NCBI RefSeq assembly: GCF_002261335.1
Contig: NZ_NEVL01000006.1
Coordinates: 390,593 to 454,592, forward strand
Direction of reading: 5' to 3'
Length of the DNA: 64,000 nt
Source of the DNA: Bordetella genomosp. 1
GTDB taxonomy: Bacteria > Pseudomonadota > Gammaproteobacteria > Burkholderiales > Burkholderiaceae_B
This document shows, piece by piece, positions 27,786 through 35,846 of this stretch. Position 1 is the first letter of the stretch, and every line of letters starts with the position of its first letter. The notes under the pieces are model-generated. The model did no database searches and was not told the origin of the DNA. It saw nothing but the letters and a program-made list of their open reading frames with translations. A program made the position numbers and the translations under genes.

Positions 27786-29821
27786 GCCCGGCCGACCTCC
27801 TGCCGGACCGCCGGGCACAGGCGGAAGGCCGCGCCGCCGCGGCGCCCTCGACGGATGCGCAGGCGGATGCGGCGGCCAGTGCGGCGGCCAGCGCGGCGGC
27901 GAGCGCGGCGGCCAGCGCGGCTCCGCCCCTGGCCCCGCCCTTTCGCGCGCCCTTCCCGATCCGCTCGGCGGCGGACGTGCGCCGCATCGAGGCCACGCCG
28001 CTGGCCGAGGCGCTGACGGTGCAGAGCACCTACGAGATCTTCCGCAATTCGGCCGCGGCGTTCGGCGACGCGCCCGCGCTCACCTTTCTGCGCACCGCGG
28101 ATCCCGACGACGCGCCGATCCGCTGGAGCTATCGCACGCTGCTCGGTCACCTGCACCAGACCGCCAATCTGCTGCACCGCCTGGGCGTGCAGCCCACCGA
28201 CACGGTGGCGATCCTGCTGCCGGGCTGCCTGGAATATCACCTGGCGCTATGGGGCGGCGAGGCCGCCGGCATCGTGCAGCCGCTCAACCCGCTCCTGTCG
28301 CTCGACAAGCTCGCGGCGCTGATGAACACGGCGCGCGCCCGCGTGCTGATCGCCTATGGCGCCGAGGCCGATTGCGAGTCCTGGACCAAGGCGCAGGCGC
28401 TGCGCGACCGGGTGCCCACCCTGAAAACGCTGCTGCGCGTGGCGCCCTTGTCCGAACCCGAATCGGCCCGGCCGGCGCTGCCCGACGGCGCGTTCGACTT
28501 CAACGCGGCGCGTGCGCAGGAGCCGGCCGATCGGCTGGTGAGCGGCCGCCGCATCCGCGCCAGCGACGTGGCCGCGTACTTCCACACCGGCGGCACCACC
28601 GGCGCGCCCAAGCTGGCGATCCACACCCACGGCAACCAGGTGTTCACCGCCTGGGCCGCGGTGCAGTCGCAGAATGCCCTGCCGGGCGACGTGATGATCA
28701 ACGGCTACCCCTTGTTCCACGTGGCGGGCGTGCTGCCGGCCTCGCTGGCGGGCCTGTCGGCCGGCATCGAGATCGTGATCCCGACCACGCAGCTGCTGCG
28801 CAACCGCGAGGTGCTGCGCAACTACTGGAAGCTGGTGGAACGCTATCGGGCGACCTCGCTGCTGGGCGTGCCCACGGTGCTCGCGGCGCTGGCCGACACG
28901 CCCCTGGACGGGGCCGACATCTCCTCGCTGCGCTACTGCCGCACCGGCGCGGCGCCGCTGCCCGCCGAACTCGCGGCGCGCTTCGAGCGCCAGTTCGGCC
29001 TGCACGTGCACGAGAGCCTGGGCATGACGGAGATGGCCGGCATCTCGTCGATCACGCCGCAAGGCGTGATCGCGCCCGTGAACTGCGTGGGCTTTCCCTT
29101 GCCCCACGTGCAGGTGCGCATCGTGGCACTGGACGTGGCCGCGGGCCTGCCCGCGCACGACGTGACGCCGGGCCAGCCGGGCATGGTGCTGTTCAAGGCC
29201 CCCAACGTGATTCCCGGCTTTCTCGACCCCGAGGACACCGCGCGCGCCTTCACGGCCGACGGCTGGCTGATCAGCGGCGACGTGGGCTTCATGGACACGG
29301 AGGGCCGGCTGCATCTGCAGGGCCGCGCCAAGGACCTCATCATCCGCGGCGGCCACAACATCGATCCCAAGGTGATCGAAGACGCGCTGGGCCGGCATCC
29401 GCAGGTGCGCATCGCCGCCGCGGTGGGCGCGCCCGACGCCTATGCGGGCGAGCTGCCCGTGGCGTTCGTGACGCTGATCGAGGGCGCGACGGTGACCGGC
29501 GAGGAACTCTGCGCCCATGCCGCGCAGCACGTGGACGAGGCGCCGGCGCGGCCGCGCCGCGTCACGGTGCTCGAGCAGATGCCCATGACCAACGTGGGCA
29601 AGATCTTCAAACCCGATCTGCGCCGCCTCGCCGCGGCCATGACGGTGCAGGACATCATCGACGGCATCGCGCGCGACAGCGGCGCGGCGCCGTTCGAGGT
29701 GCAGGCCGATGCCCAACCGGACATCGCCGTGCGCGCCACCGGGCCGGCCACGCCGGCGCAGTGGCAGCAACTCAGGGAGGCGCTGGCGCGCCTGCCGCTG
29801 AAGATCGATCTGCGCGAGTAG
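27782..29821 (+). CDS. Acyl-CoA synthetase (AMP-forming) with alanine-repeat N-terminal extension
   Basis: The 679-residue ligase activates a carboxylate to its acyl-CoA through an adenylate. The P-loop FHTGGTTGAPKLAIHTHG lies near residue 265, ESLGMTEMAG near 410, the SGDVGFMDTEGRL motif near 495, and RAKDLIIRGGHNIDPKVIED is the hinge region. The catalytic lysine is in MTNVGKIFKPDLR. The first 60 residues are an Ala/Ser-rich extension encoded by 12-bp tandem repeats, and a tail of about 60 residues follows the catalytic lysine. It would feed the upstream beta-oxidation enzymes. Confidence 0.9.
   Translation: MSPADLLPDRRAQAEGRAAAAPSTDAQADAAASAAASAAASAAASAAPPLAPPFRAPFPIRSAADVRRIEATPLAEALTVQSTYEIFRNSAAAFGDAPALTFLRTADPDDAPIRWSYRTLLGHLHQTANLLHRLGVQPTDTVAILLPGCLEYHLALWGGEAAGIVQPLNPLLSLDKLAALMNTARARVLIAYGAEADCESWTKAQALRDRVPTLKTLLRVAPLSEPESARPALPDGAFDFNAARAQEPADRLVSGRRIRASDVAAYFHTGGTTGAPKLAIHTHGNQVFTAWAAVQSQNALPGDVMINGYPLFHVAGVLPASLAGLSAGIEIVIPTTQLLRNREVLRNYWKLVERYRATSLLGVPTVLAALADTPLDGADISSLRYCRTGAAPLPAELAARFERQFGLHVHESLGMTEMAGISSITPQGVIAPVNCVGFPLPHVQVRIVALDVAAGLPAHDVTPGQPGMVLFKAPNVIPGFLDPEDTARAFTADGWLISGDVGFMDTEGRLHLQGRAKDLIIRGGHNIDPKVIEDALGRHPQVRIAAAVGAPDAYAGELPVAFVTLIEGATVTGEELCAHAAQHVDEAPARPRRVTVLEQMPMTNVGKIFKPDLRRLAAAMTVQDIIDGIARDSGAAPFEVQADAQPDIAVRATGPATPAQWQQLREALARLPLKIDLRE
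27869..27916 (+). repeat. Four 12-bp tandem repeats inside the acyl-CoA synthetase gene
   Basis: The unit GCGGCGGCCAGC occurs four times in tandem with one- or two-base differences, plus a partial fifth, and encodes Ala-Ala-Ala-Ser steps. Because the unit is a multiple of three, copy-number change would alter the linker without a frameshift. Confidence 0.85.
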
Positions 29822-29867
29822 CAGCGGCGCGGGCGACATAAAAACACAACATCAGGAGACAACCACC

Positions 29868-30860
29868 ATGGCGAACCGCCAGACCCGCATCACCCGCCGC
29901 ACCTGCCTCGCCGCGCTGCTCGCCTGCAGCGCGGGCGCCGCCCTGCCCGCCGCCGGCTGGGCCCAGGGCAGCTTTCCCGAGAAGCCCATCACGCTGATCG
30001 TGCCGTTCCCGGCCGGCGGCTCGACCGACCGGCATCTGCGCATCGTGGCGCAGGAGGCGGGCAAGAAGCTGGGCCAGCCGGTCGTGGTGGAGAATCGCCC
30101 CGGCGCGGGCGGCACGCTCGGCACCGCCACCATGGCGATGACGTCCAAGCCCGACGGCTACACGGTCGCGCTCTACACGCTGGCCATGCTGCGCATGCCG
30201 TACATGCAGAAGACCAGCTGGCATCCGATCGACGACTTCACCTTCATCATCGGCCTGTCGGGCTACACCTTCGGCTTCACGGTGCGCAGCGACTCGCCCT
30301 ACAAGACCTTCAACGAATACATCGAGGCCGCGCGCAAGGCGCCGGGCAAGATCGACTACGGCTCGACCGGCATCGGCTCGTCGCCGCACCTGCTGATCGA
30401 AGAGCTCGCCATCAACGCCGACGTGAAGCTCAATCACGTGCCGTTCAAGGGCAACGCCGACATGCAGCAGGCCCTGCTCGGCGGCCACGTGATGGCGCAG
30501 AGCGACGCCACCGGCTGGGACACCTTCGTCGACTCGGGCAAGATGCGGCTGCTGGTGACCTTCGGCGAGGAACGCACCACGCGCTGGCCCGACGTGCCCA
30601 CGGCCAAGGAGCTGGGCTACAAGGTGGTGTCGGTGTCGCCCTATGGCCTCGCCGGCCCCAAGGGCATGGATCCGCAGGTCGTGGCCAAGCTGCACGACGC
30701 CTTCAAGGAAGCGCTGTTCAGCAAGGCCAGCATGGACGTGATGCAGCAGCTCAACCAGCAGCCGGCCTACCGCAACAGCGCCGACTACCGCGCCTGGGCC
30801 ATCGCCACCTTCGCCAAGGAGAAGACCTTGATCGAGCACCTCGGCCTGGCAAAGCAGTGA
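29868..30860 (+). CDS. Bug-family (TctC) tripartite tricarboxylate receptor
   Basis: The 330-residue protein is a secreted periplasmic solute receptor. A signal peptide of about 32 residues ends in AAGWAQ, with RRT before the hydrophobic core. The mature part has the family pattern PFPAGGSTDR and ENRPGAGGTLGT, binding a carboxylate ligand. No TctA or TctB membrane genes are nearby, as is common for Bug receptors. Its place 47 bases after the acyl-CoA synthetase suggests it binds the substrate of that pathway. Confidence 0.92.
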   Translation: MANRQTRITRRTCLAALLACSAGAALPAAGWAQGSFPEKPITLIVPFPAGGSTDRHLRIVAQEAGKKLGQPVVVENRPGAGGTLGTATMAMTSKPDGYTVALYTLAMLRMPYMQKTSWHPIDDFTFIIGLSGYTFGFTVRSDSPYKTFNEYIEAARKAPGKIDYGSTGIGSSPHLLIEELAINADVKLNHVPFKGNADMQQALLGGHVMAQSDATGWDTFVDSGKMRLLVTFGEERTTRWPDVPTAKELGYKVVSVSPYGLAGPKGMDPQVVAKLHDAFKEALFSKASMDVMQQLNQQPAYRNSADYRAWAIATFAKEKTLIEHLGLAKQ

Positions 30861-30921
30861 GGCCGGTCCGGCCGTGAGGCCATCCGGGCGATGAGCCCGT
30901 GACGCGGGCGGGGCACGGCGG

Positions 30922-31839
30922 CTAGCCGCGCCCCGGCTTGCGCGGGCGGCCGGCGCTCGCCAGCACCGCCTCGCGGAATTCCGTCATCAGGGGCGACCAG
31001 GTCGTGCCACGGCGCGAGATCAGGGCGATGCTGCGTCGAAGCGGCGGGGTCAGCGTCACCGGCAGCGCCACCACCTCCGGGCTGGCCGCGAGCGCGCTGG
31101 CGGGCAACACCGCCAGCATGTCCGAGCCTCCGAGCAGCCGCAGCGAGCCGGCGGAAAAATGCTCGACCTCCAGCGCCGCGGGCGGCACCGCCAGCCCCGC
31201 CTCGGCGAATCGGGCATCCAGCAGCCGGCGCGCCACCGAGGTCGGGCGCGGCAGGATCCAGCGCTGCCCGGACAGGTCGCGCAGCGCCAGCCGCGTGCGC
31301 GCCGCGAGCGGATGACCGCGGCCGGCCGCCACGCACAGCGCATCCTCGAACATGATCTCCTGGCGCAGCGTCGCGGGCCCATCGGCGTAGATCGGCGTGA
31401 CGGCGAGGTCGAGCCGGCCGCTTTCGACCTGGCCGTTCAGGTCATCCGAGAGCCCTTGCGCCAGCTGGATGCGCAGCGCCGGCCGGCGCGGCAGCAGCCG
31501 CGCCAGCGCCGGCATCACCACGCTGTCCACGGTGGCGCCGGTGGCGCCGACGCGCAGCAACCCCGCCTCGCCGACCCGCAGCTCCATCGCATGGCGCACC
31601 GCGTCGCGGTACTCCGCCCACAGCTTGTTGGCATGCTCGAGAAACACCAGGCCCTCGGAGGTCAGGCTCAGGCCGCGCCCCGCGCGCTGCATCAGCGAGA
31701 GGCCGGTATCCGCCTCGAGCCGGCGCAGCGACTTGGACAGGGCCGGCTGGCTCACGCCGCAGGCGGTCGCGGCGCGCTCCAGGTTGCCGTGTTCGACGGC
31801 GGCGAGGAAATACTCGATGTCGCGCAGCGAAAGATTCAT
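30922..31839 (-). CDS. LysR-family transcriptional regulator
   Basis: This 305-residue protein has the N-terminal HTH (DIEYFLAAVEHGNLERAA then CGVSQPALSKSLRRLE) and a C-terminal effector domain. It is divergent from the sulfatase gene (98 bases), and an inverted repeat GTTATC-CC-GATAAC lies seven bases before its start codon, a likely autoregulatory site. It is the probable regulator of the sulfatase-Bug pair. The ligand is unknown. Confidence 0.9.
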   Translation of the reverse strand: MNLSLRDIEYFLAAVEHGNLERAATACGVSQPALSKSLRRLEADTGLSLMQRAGRGLSLTSEGLVFLEHANKLWAEYRDAVRHAMELRVGEAGLLRVGATGATVDSVVMPALARLLPRRPALRIQLAQGLSDDLNGQVESGRLDLAVTPIYADGPATLRQEIMFEDALCVAAGRGHPLAARTRLALRDLSGQRWILPRPTSVARRLLDARFAEAGLAVPPAALEVEHFSAGSLRLLGGSDMLAVLPASALAASPEVVALPVTLTPPLRRSIALISRRGTTWSPLMTEFREAVLASAGRPRKPGRG

Positions 31840-31846
31840 GAACGTT

Positions 31847-31860
31847 GGTTATCCCGATAA
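31847..31860. promoter_or_regulatory. Palindromic operator between lysR and sulfatase
   Basis: GTTATC (31847-31852) and GATAAC (31855-31860) form a perfect inverted repeat with a two-base spacer, seven bases upstream of the lysR ATG. On the plus strand a TAGAAT -10-like box at 31896-31901 lies 37 bases before the sulfatase start without a good -35, as expected for a LysR-activated promoter. Confidence 0.5.
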
Positions 31861-31937
31861 CTACTTTTGGGAATATTACGGCGCGCGCCCGCTCCTAGAA
31901 TCGCGGTAAACCCCCGCTTTCCGAGAGATCCGCCGCC

Positions 31938-33269
31938 ATGCCGAAGTCCCCCAACATCGTTCTCATCGTCGCCGACAACCTGGGCTGGGGGGAGCTCGGC
32001 TGCTACGGCGGCGGCGCGCTGCGGGGCGCGCCCACGCCCAACATCGACCGGCTCGCCAGCGAAGGCCTGCTGCTGCAGAACTTCAACGTCGAAAGCGACT
32101 GCGTGCCGACGCGCTCGGCGCTGATGAGCGGCCGCCACCCGATCCGCACCGGCTGCCTGCAATCCGTGCCGCCCGGCCTGCCGCAGGGCCTGACGCGCGA
32201 CGAGATCACGCTGGCCCAGCAGCTCTCGGGCCAGGGCTACGCCACGGCGCACTACGGCAAATGGCACCTCGGCGACATCCCCGGGCGCTATCCCTCCGAC
32301 CGCGGCTTCGACCACTGGTACGGCATCCCGCGCACCACCGACGAGAGCCAGTTCACCGCGTCGATCGGCTTCGATCCCAGCGTGGCCGACCTGCCCTACA
32401 TCATGGAGGGCCGCGCCGGCGCGCCCTCGTCCAACGTCAAGCTCTACGACCTGGACAGCCGCCGCGCCATCGATGCCGACCTGGTGGGCCACGCCCAGGC
32501 CTTCATGCGCGAGCACGCGGGCACGGGCCGCCCGTTCTTTCTGTATCTGCCGCTGGTGCACCTGCACTTTCCCACCCTGCCCCATCCCGACTTCGCGGGC
32601 CGCACGGGCGCCGGCGACTTCGCCGATTCGATGGTGGAAATGGATCATCGCGTGGGCCAGATCATGGCCGAGGTCGATGCGCTCGGCCTGCGCGACGACA
32701 CCGTCTTCATCTTCTGCAGCGACAACGGGCCGGAGTTCCGCAAGCCCTACCGCGGCACGGCCGGCCCCTGGACCGGCACGTATCACACGGCGATGGAAGG
32801 CAGCCTGCGCGTGCCGTTCATCATGCGCTGGCCCGGCCGCGTGGCGCCGGGGCGCGTGTCGAACGAAATGGTGCACGTGACCGACCTGTTCACCACCCTG
32901 TCGCACATCGGCGGCGCCAGCCTGCCGCAGGACCGGCCGATCGACGGCCTGGACCAGACCGACTTCTTCACCGGCGCGCGTGCCGACTCGGCGCGCGAAG
33001 GCTTTCTGTTCTACATCAAGAACGAGCTGCGCGCGCTGAAGTGGCGCGACTGGAAGCTGCACTTCTATTGGGAACCCGAGGTCAACGAGGGCAAGGGCAA
33101 GCTGGAGTCGCCCTACCTCTTCAACCTGAAGCAGGATCCCAAGGAAGAAAGCGACATCCTGATTTTCAATACCTGGGTGCTCGGGCCTATGCTGAAGATG
33201 GTGCAGGCCTTCAACCAATCCTGCACCGAGCACCCCAACACCACGCCCGGCCGGCCCGACCGGGAATGA
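31938..33269 (+). CDS. Sulfatase family protein (arylsulfatase-like)
   Basis: The 443-residue protein has the sulfatase signature with C55 in CVPTRSALMSGRH, the cysteine normally converted to formylglycine. The N-terminal metal site reads IVADNLGWGELG (D13-N14 where most members have Asp-Asp), and a second metal segment is IFCSDNGPEF. There is no signal peptide, so it appears cytoplasmic. It is followed 42 bases later by a Bug receptor and is divergent from a LysR gene. It may desulfate an imported sulfate ester, or act as a related phospho/phosphonate hydrolase; the substrate is unknown. Confidence 0.85.
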   Translation: MPKSPNIVLIVADNLGWGELGCYGGGALRGAPTPNIDRLASEGLLLQNFNVESDCVPTRSALMSGRHPIRTGCLQSVPPGLPQGLTRDEITLAQQLSGQGYATAHYGKWHLGDIPGRYPSDRGFDHWYGIPRTTDESQFTASIGFDPSVADLPYIMEGRAGAPSSNVKLYDLDSRRAIDADLVGHAQAFMREHAGTGRPFFLYLPLVHLHFPTLPHPDFAGRTGAGDFADSMVEMDHRVGQIMAEVDALGLRDDTVFIFCSDNGPEFRKPYRGTAGPWTGTYHTAMEGSLRVPFIMRWPGRVAPGRVSNEMVHVTDLFTTLSHIGGASLPQDRPIDGLDQTDFFTGARADSAREGFLFYIKNELRALKWRDWKLHFYWEPEVNEGKGKLESPYLFNLKQDPKEESDILIFNTWVLGPMLKMVQAFNQSCTEHPNTTPGRPDRE

Positions 33270-33311
33270 TCCGTTCGCGAAGACGAGCGGCGATTCGCAC
33301 AAGGGGAAATC

Positions 33312-34286
33312 ATGACGTCTGCCTTCCGTAGACATATCGCCTGGCTGGGCCTGGGATGCGCGCTGGCCCTGCCGCTGACCGGCCACGCCGAGCCCATGCT
33401 GGCCTGGCCCGGCAAACAGATCACCTGGATCGTCGGCTTCGTGCCGGGCGGCACGGCCGACGTGCTCACGCGCGTCGCCGCGCAGGACCTGGCCACGCGC
33501 ACCGGCCTGAACGTGGTGGTGGAAAACAAGCCCGGCGCATCGGGCGCGATCGCCCTGCAGCAGGTCGCACGCAGCAAGCCGGGCGACGGCTACCTCATCA
33601 CCGTGCCGGGTCCGCTCATCTATCCCACGCCGCAGCCGGCCATCGGCAAGGAGCTCGCGCCGGTGATGCTGCTGGCCCAGGGCCCGATGGTCATCGTGGG
33701 GCCGGCGCCGCGCGCGCTGCCCAGCCTGGCCGCGGTGCTGGCCGATGCGCGCAAGCGGCCCGACGCCTGGAGCTACGGCAGTTCCGGCAACGGCACGTCG
33801 CAGCACCTGGCCGGCGAGCTGCTCAACAAGTCCGCCGGCACGCGCATCGTGCATGTGCCCTACAAGGGCGGCGGACAGGCCGTGTCGGACGTCGCGGGCG
33901 GGCAGATCCCGCTGGCCATCCTGGGTTCGGCCCCCGTGCTGCCGCAGATCAAGGCGGGCACGCTGAAAGCCTATGCGGTCACCACGCGCGGCCGCCTGCC
34001 GGCGCTGCCCGACGTGCCGACGGTGGCCGAGTCGGGCTTTCCCGACTACGACGCGAGCCAGTGGTTCTCGGTGGCGGCCTCGCCCGGCATCGACGCGGCC
34101 GTGCTCGACGCCTTGAACGCCGCGCTGCGGCGCACGGTGCAGGCGCCCGCCTTCCGCGCCGCCGTCGCCAACGCGGGCATGGTTGCCGCGGGCGGTACGC
34201 GCGCCGACCTGGAGCGCTTCATCGCGACGGACACGGCGAAATGGCGGACGCTGCTCGACAGCGGCGCCATCAAACTGTCCGAGTAA
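33312..34286 (+). CDS. Bug-family (TctC) periplasmic receptor
   Basis: The 324-residue protein has an N-terminal signal peptide (hydrophobic core LGLGCALALPL, cleavage near GHAEP) and the receptor fold with GFVPGGTADVLTRVA and ENKPGASGAIAL. It follows the sulfatase and is likely in its operon, so it may bind the sulfated or desulfated organic acid. No cognate TctAB genes are present. It is convergent with the GAF gene, only 10 bases away. Confidence 0.92.
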   Translation: MTSAFRRHIAWLGLGCALALPLTGHAEPMLAWPGKQITWIVGFVPGGTADVLTRVAAQDLATRTGLNVVVENKPGASGAIALQQVARSKPGDGYLITVPGPLIYPTPQPAIGKELAPVMLLAQGPMVIVGPAPRALPSLAAVLADARKRPDAWSYGSSGNGTSQHLAGELLNKSAGTRIVHVPYKGGGQAVSDVAGGQIPLAILGSAPVLPQIKAGTLKAYAVTTRGRLPALPDVPTVAESGFPDYDASQWFSVAASPGIDAAVLDALNAALRRTVQAPAFRAAVANAGMVAAGGTRADLERFIATDTAKWRTLLDSGAIKLSE

Positions 34287-34296
34287 GGCGGGCGGG

Positions 34297-34812
34297 TCAG
34301 GCCGACGCGCGCTGGCGTTCGAGCAGGAACAGCGGCAAGGCCAGCGCGCCCGCCAGCCGCGCCGCGTGCACGTGGCTCGCTTCGGGCTGCTCGAACGGCA
34401 TCAGGAAGTTGAAGGTGCCAAGACACTGCCCCGCATGCACGACCGGCACGTTGATCACCGAGCGCAGGCCGAGCCGCGCGATCGCGTCGTGGTCGTCGAA
34501 GAAGGCGCGGATCGCGTCCACGCCCGCCCCCACGAACACCTCGTGATCGAGCAGCACGCGCTGCCCCCACGGCGTGCCCGCCTTGTCCTTGCTGCCGCCG
34601 GGCGGATAGGCCTGCGGATTGGAGCTGTAGAGCCGCACCACGCGCATGGCCTGCGCGTCGAAGCGGTTGGCGGTGCAGAGCCGGTGCGACAGCGACACCG
34701 CGGCAAACGCGTCGATCGCGGCGAACGCGGCATCGAGGTCGCCGGCCGCATGGGCCGCGCACAGGCGGTCCAGCGCGGCGGCCGTGGCAAGCGGAGCGGC
34801 GGCGTCGGTCAT
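34297..34812 (-). CDS. GAF domain-containing protein
   Basis: The 171-residue soluble protein is mostly one GAF domain; recognisable parts are VVRLYSSNPQAYP and LGLRSVINVPVVHAGQCLGTFNFLM. GAF domains bind small molecules and here the domain stands alone, with no output domain. It overlaps the upstream Bug gene by four bases (ATGA) and probably belongs to the operon gamma-glutamyltransferase-like, Bug, GAF. A sensory or enzyme-partner role is possible; none is shown. Confidence 0.8.
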   Translation of the reverse strand: MTDAAAPLATAAALDRLCAAHAAGDLDAAFAAIDAFAAVSLSHRLCTANRFDAQAMRVVRLYSSNPQAYPPGGSKDKAGTPWGQRVLLDHEVFVGAGVDAIRAFFDDHDAIARLGLRSVINVPVVHAGQCLGTFNFLMPFEQPEASHVHAARLAGALALPLFLLERQRASA

Positions 34813-35780
34813 TCGGCGGTGATCCCCAGTTCCTTGATGAGCTTGCCGTACTTCTGCGCATCCTGCGCCAGCAGCGTGCCGAACTGCTCCGGCGTGGTCT
34901 CGGTCAGCACCACCCCCATGTCGTTCATCTTCTTGATCACGTCGGGGCGCTTGAGGATCGCGTTGATTTCCTTGTTCAGGCGGGCCGTGAGTTCGGGCGG
35001 CATGTCCGCCGGACCGAAGGCGCCGTACCACACCGCCAGCTCGTAGCCGGGCAGGGTCTCGGCCACCGTGGGCACCTCGGGCAGCAGCGGCGAACGCTCG
35101 GCCTCGGTCACGGCCAGCAGCTTGAGCTTGCCCGACTGCACGTGCGGCAGCGTCTGCGTGCCGGCGCTGAACAGCACCTGCGTGCGCCCCGCCACCGTGT
35201 CCATCACGGCGGGCGCGCCGCCGCGATAGGGCACGTGCATCATCTTCACGCCGGCCGCGCGCTCGAACAGCACCGCGCTCAGGTGATTGGTCGAGCCCTG
35301 GCCCGCCGACGCGTAGGCCACGGCGTCGGGATTGGCCTTGGCGTAGGCGACGAATTCCTTCAGGTCCTTGGCCGGCACCGAGGGGTGCACCACCATGGTG
35401 TTGGTCACCAGGGCCAGCTCGGCGATCGGCGTGAAGTCCTTCACGCCGTCGAACGGCATGTTGGTGTAGAGCGCCTGGTTCATGGTGTGCGTGCTCATCG
35501 AGCCCACCAGCAGGGTGTAGCCGTCCGGCTTGGCGCGCGCCACGAAGGCGGTGCCGATATTGCCCGAGGCGCCCGAGCGGTTCTCCACCACGACCGGCTG
35601 GCCCAGCGACTGCGTCAGCCCTTCGGACAGCATGCGCGCCAGGATGTCGGTCGAGCCGCCCGCCGCCCACGGCACGATGATGGTGATGGGCTTTTCGGGC
35701 CAGGCGGCCTGTGCGGCGGACGCCGCGAAGACCAGGCCGGCCGCGAGGCCGCCCAGCAGTTTCTTGATTGGCAATGTCAT
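34809..35780 (-). CDS. Bug-family (TctC) periplasmic receptor
   Basis: The 323-residue receptor has a clear signal peptide (KKLLGGLAAGLVFAASAAQA, cleavage near residue 25) and the motifs PWAAGGSTDILARML and ENRSGASGNIGT. It lies between a gamma-glutamyltransferase-like gene (66 bases upstream) and a GAF gene (overlapping), all on the minus strand. No tricarboxylate transporter membrane subunits are adjacent. The ligand may be a gamma-glutamyl compound or other amide substrate of the neighbouring enzyme; this is inference from position. Confidence 0.92.
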   Translation of the reverse strand: MTLPIKKLLGGLAAGLVFAASAAQAAWPEKPITIIVPWAAGGSTDILARMLSEGLTQSLGQPVVVENRSGASGNIGTAFVARAKPDGYTLLVGSMSTHTMNQALYTNMPFDGVKDFTPIAELALVTNTMVVHPSVPAKDLKEFVAYAKANPDAVAYASAGQGSTNHLSAVLFERAAGVKMMHVPYRGGAPAVMDTVAGRTQVLFSAGTQTLPHVQSGKLKLLAVTEAERSPLLPEVPTVAETLPGYELAVWYGAFGPADMPPELTARLNKEINAILKRPDVIKKMNDMGVVLTETTPEQFGTLLAQDAQKYGKLIKELGITAE

Positions 35781-35846
35781 GAGGTTTACCCCTTGCGTGT
35801 GTGAGCCGGTCTGTGCCGGCTGGTATGAAATCGTATGCGCGGCGCG

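Noticed and set aside
27785..28029. Minus-strand Ala-rich frame opposite the ligase N-terminus
   Set aside because: It only mirrors the 12-bp tandem repeat and has no ribosome-binding site or family match.
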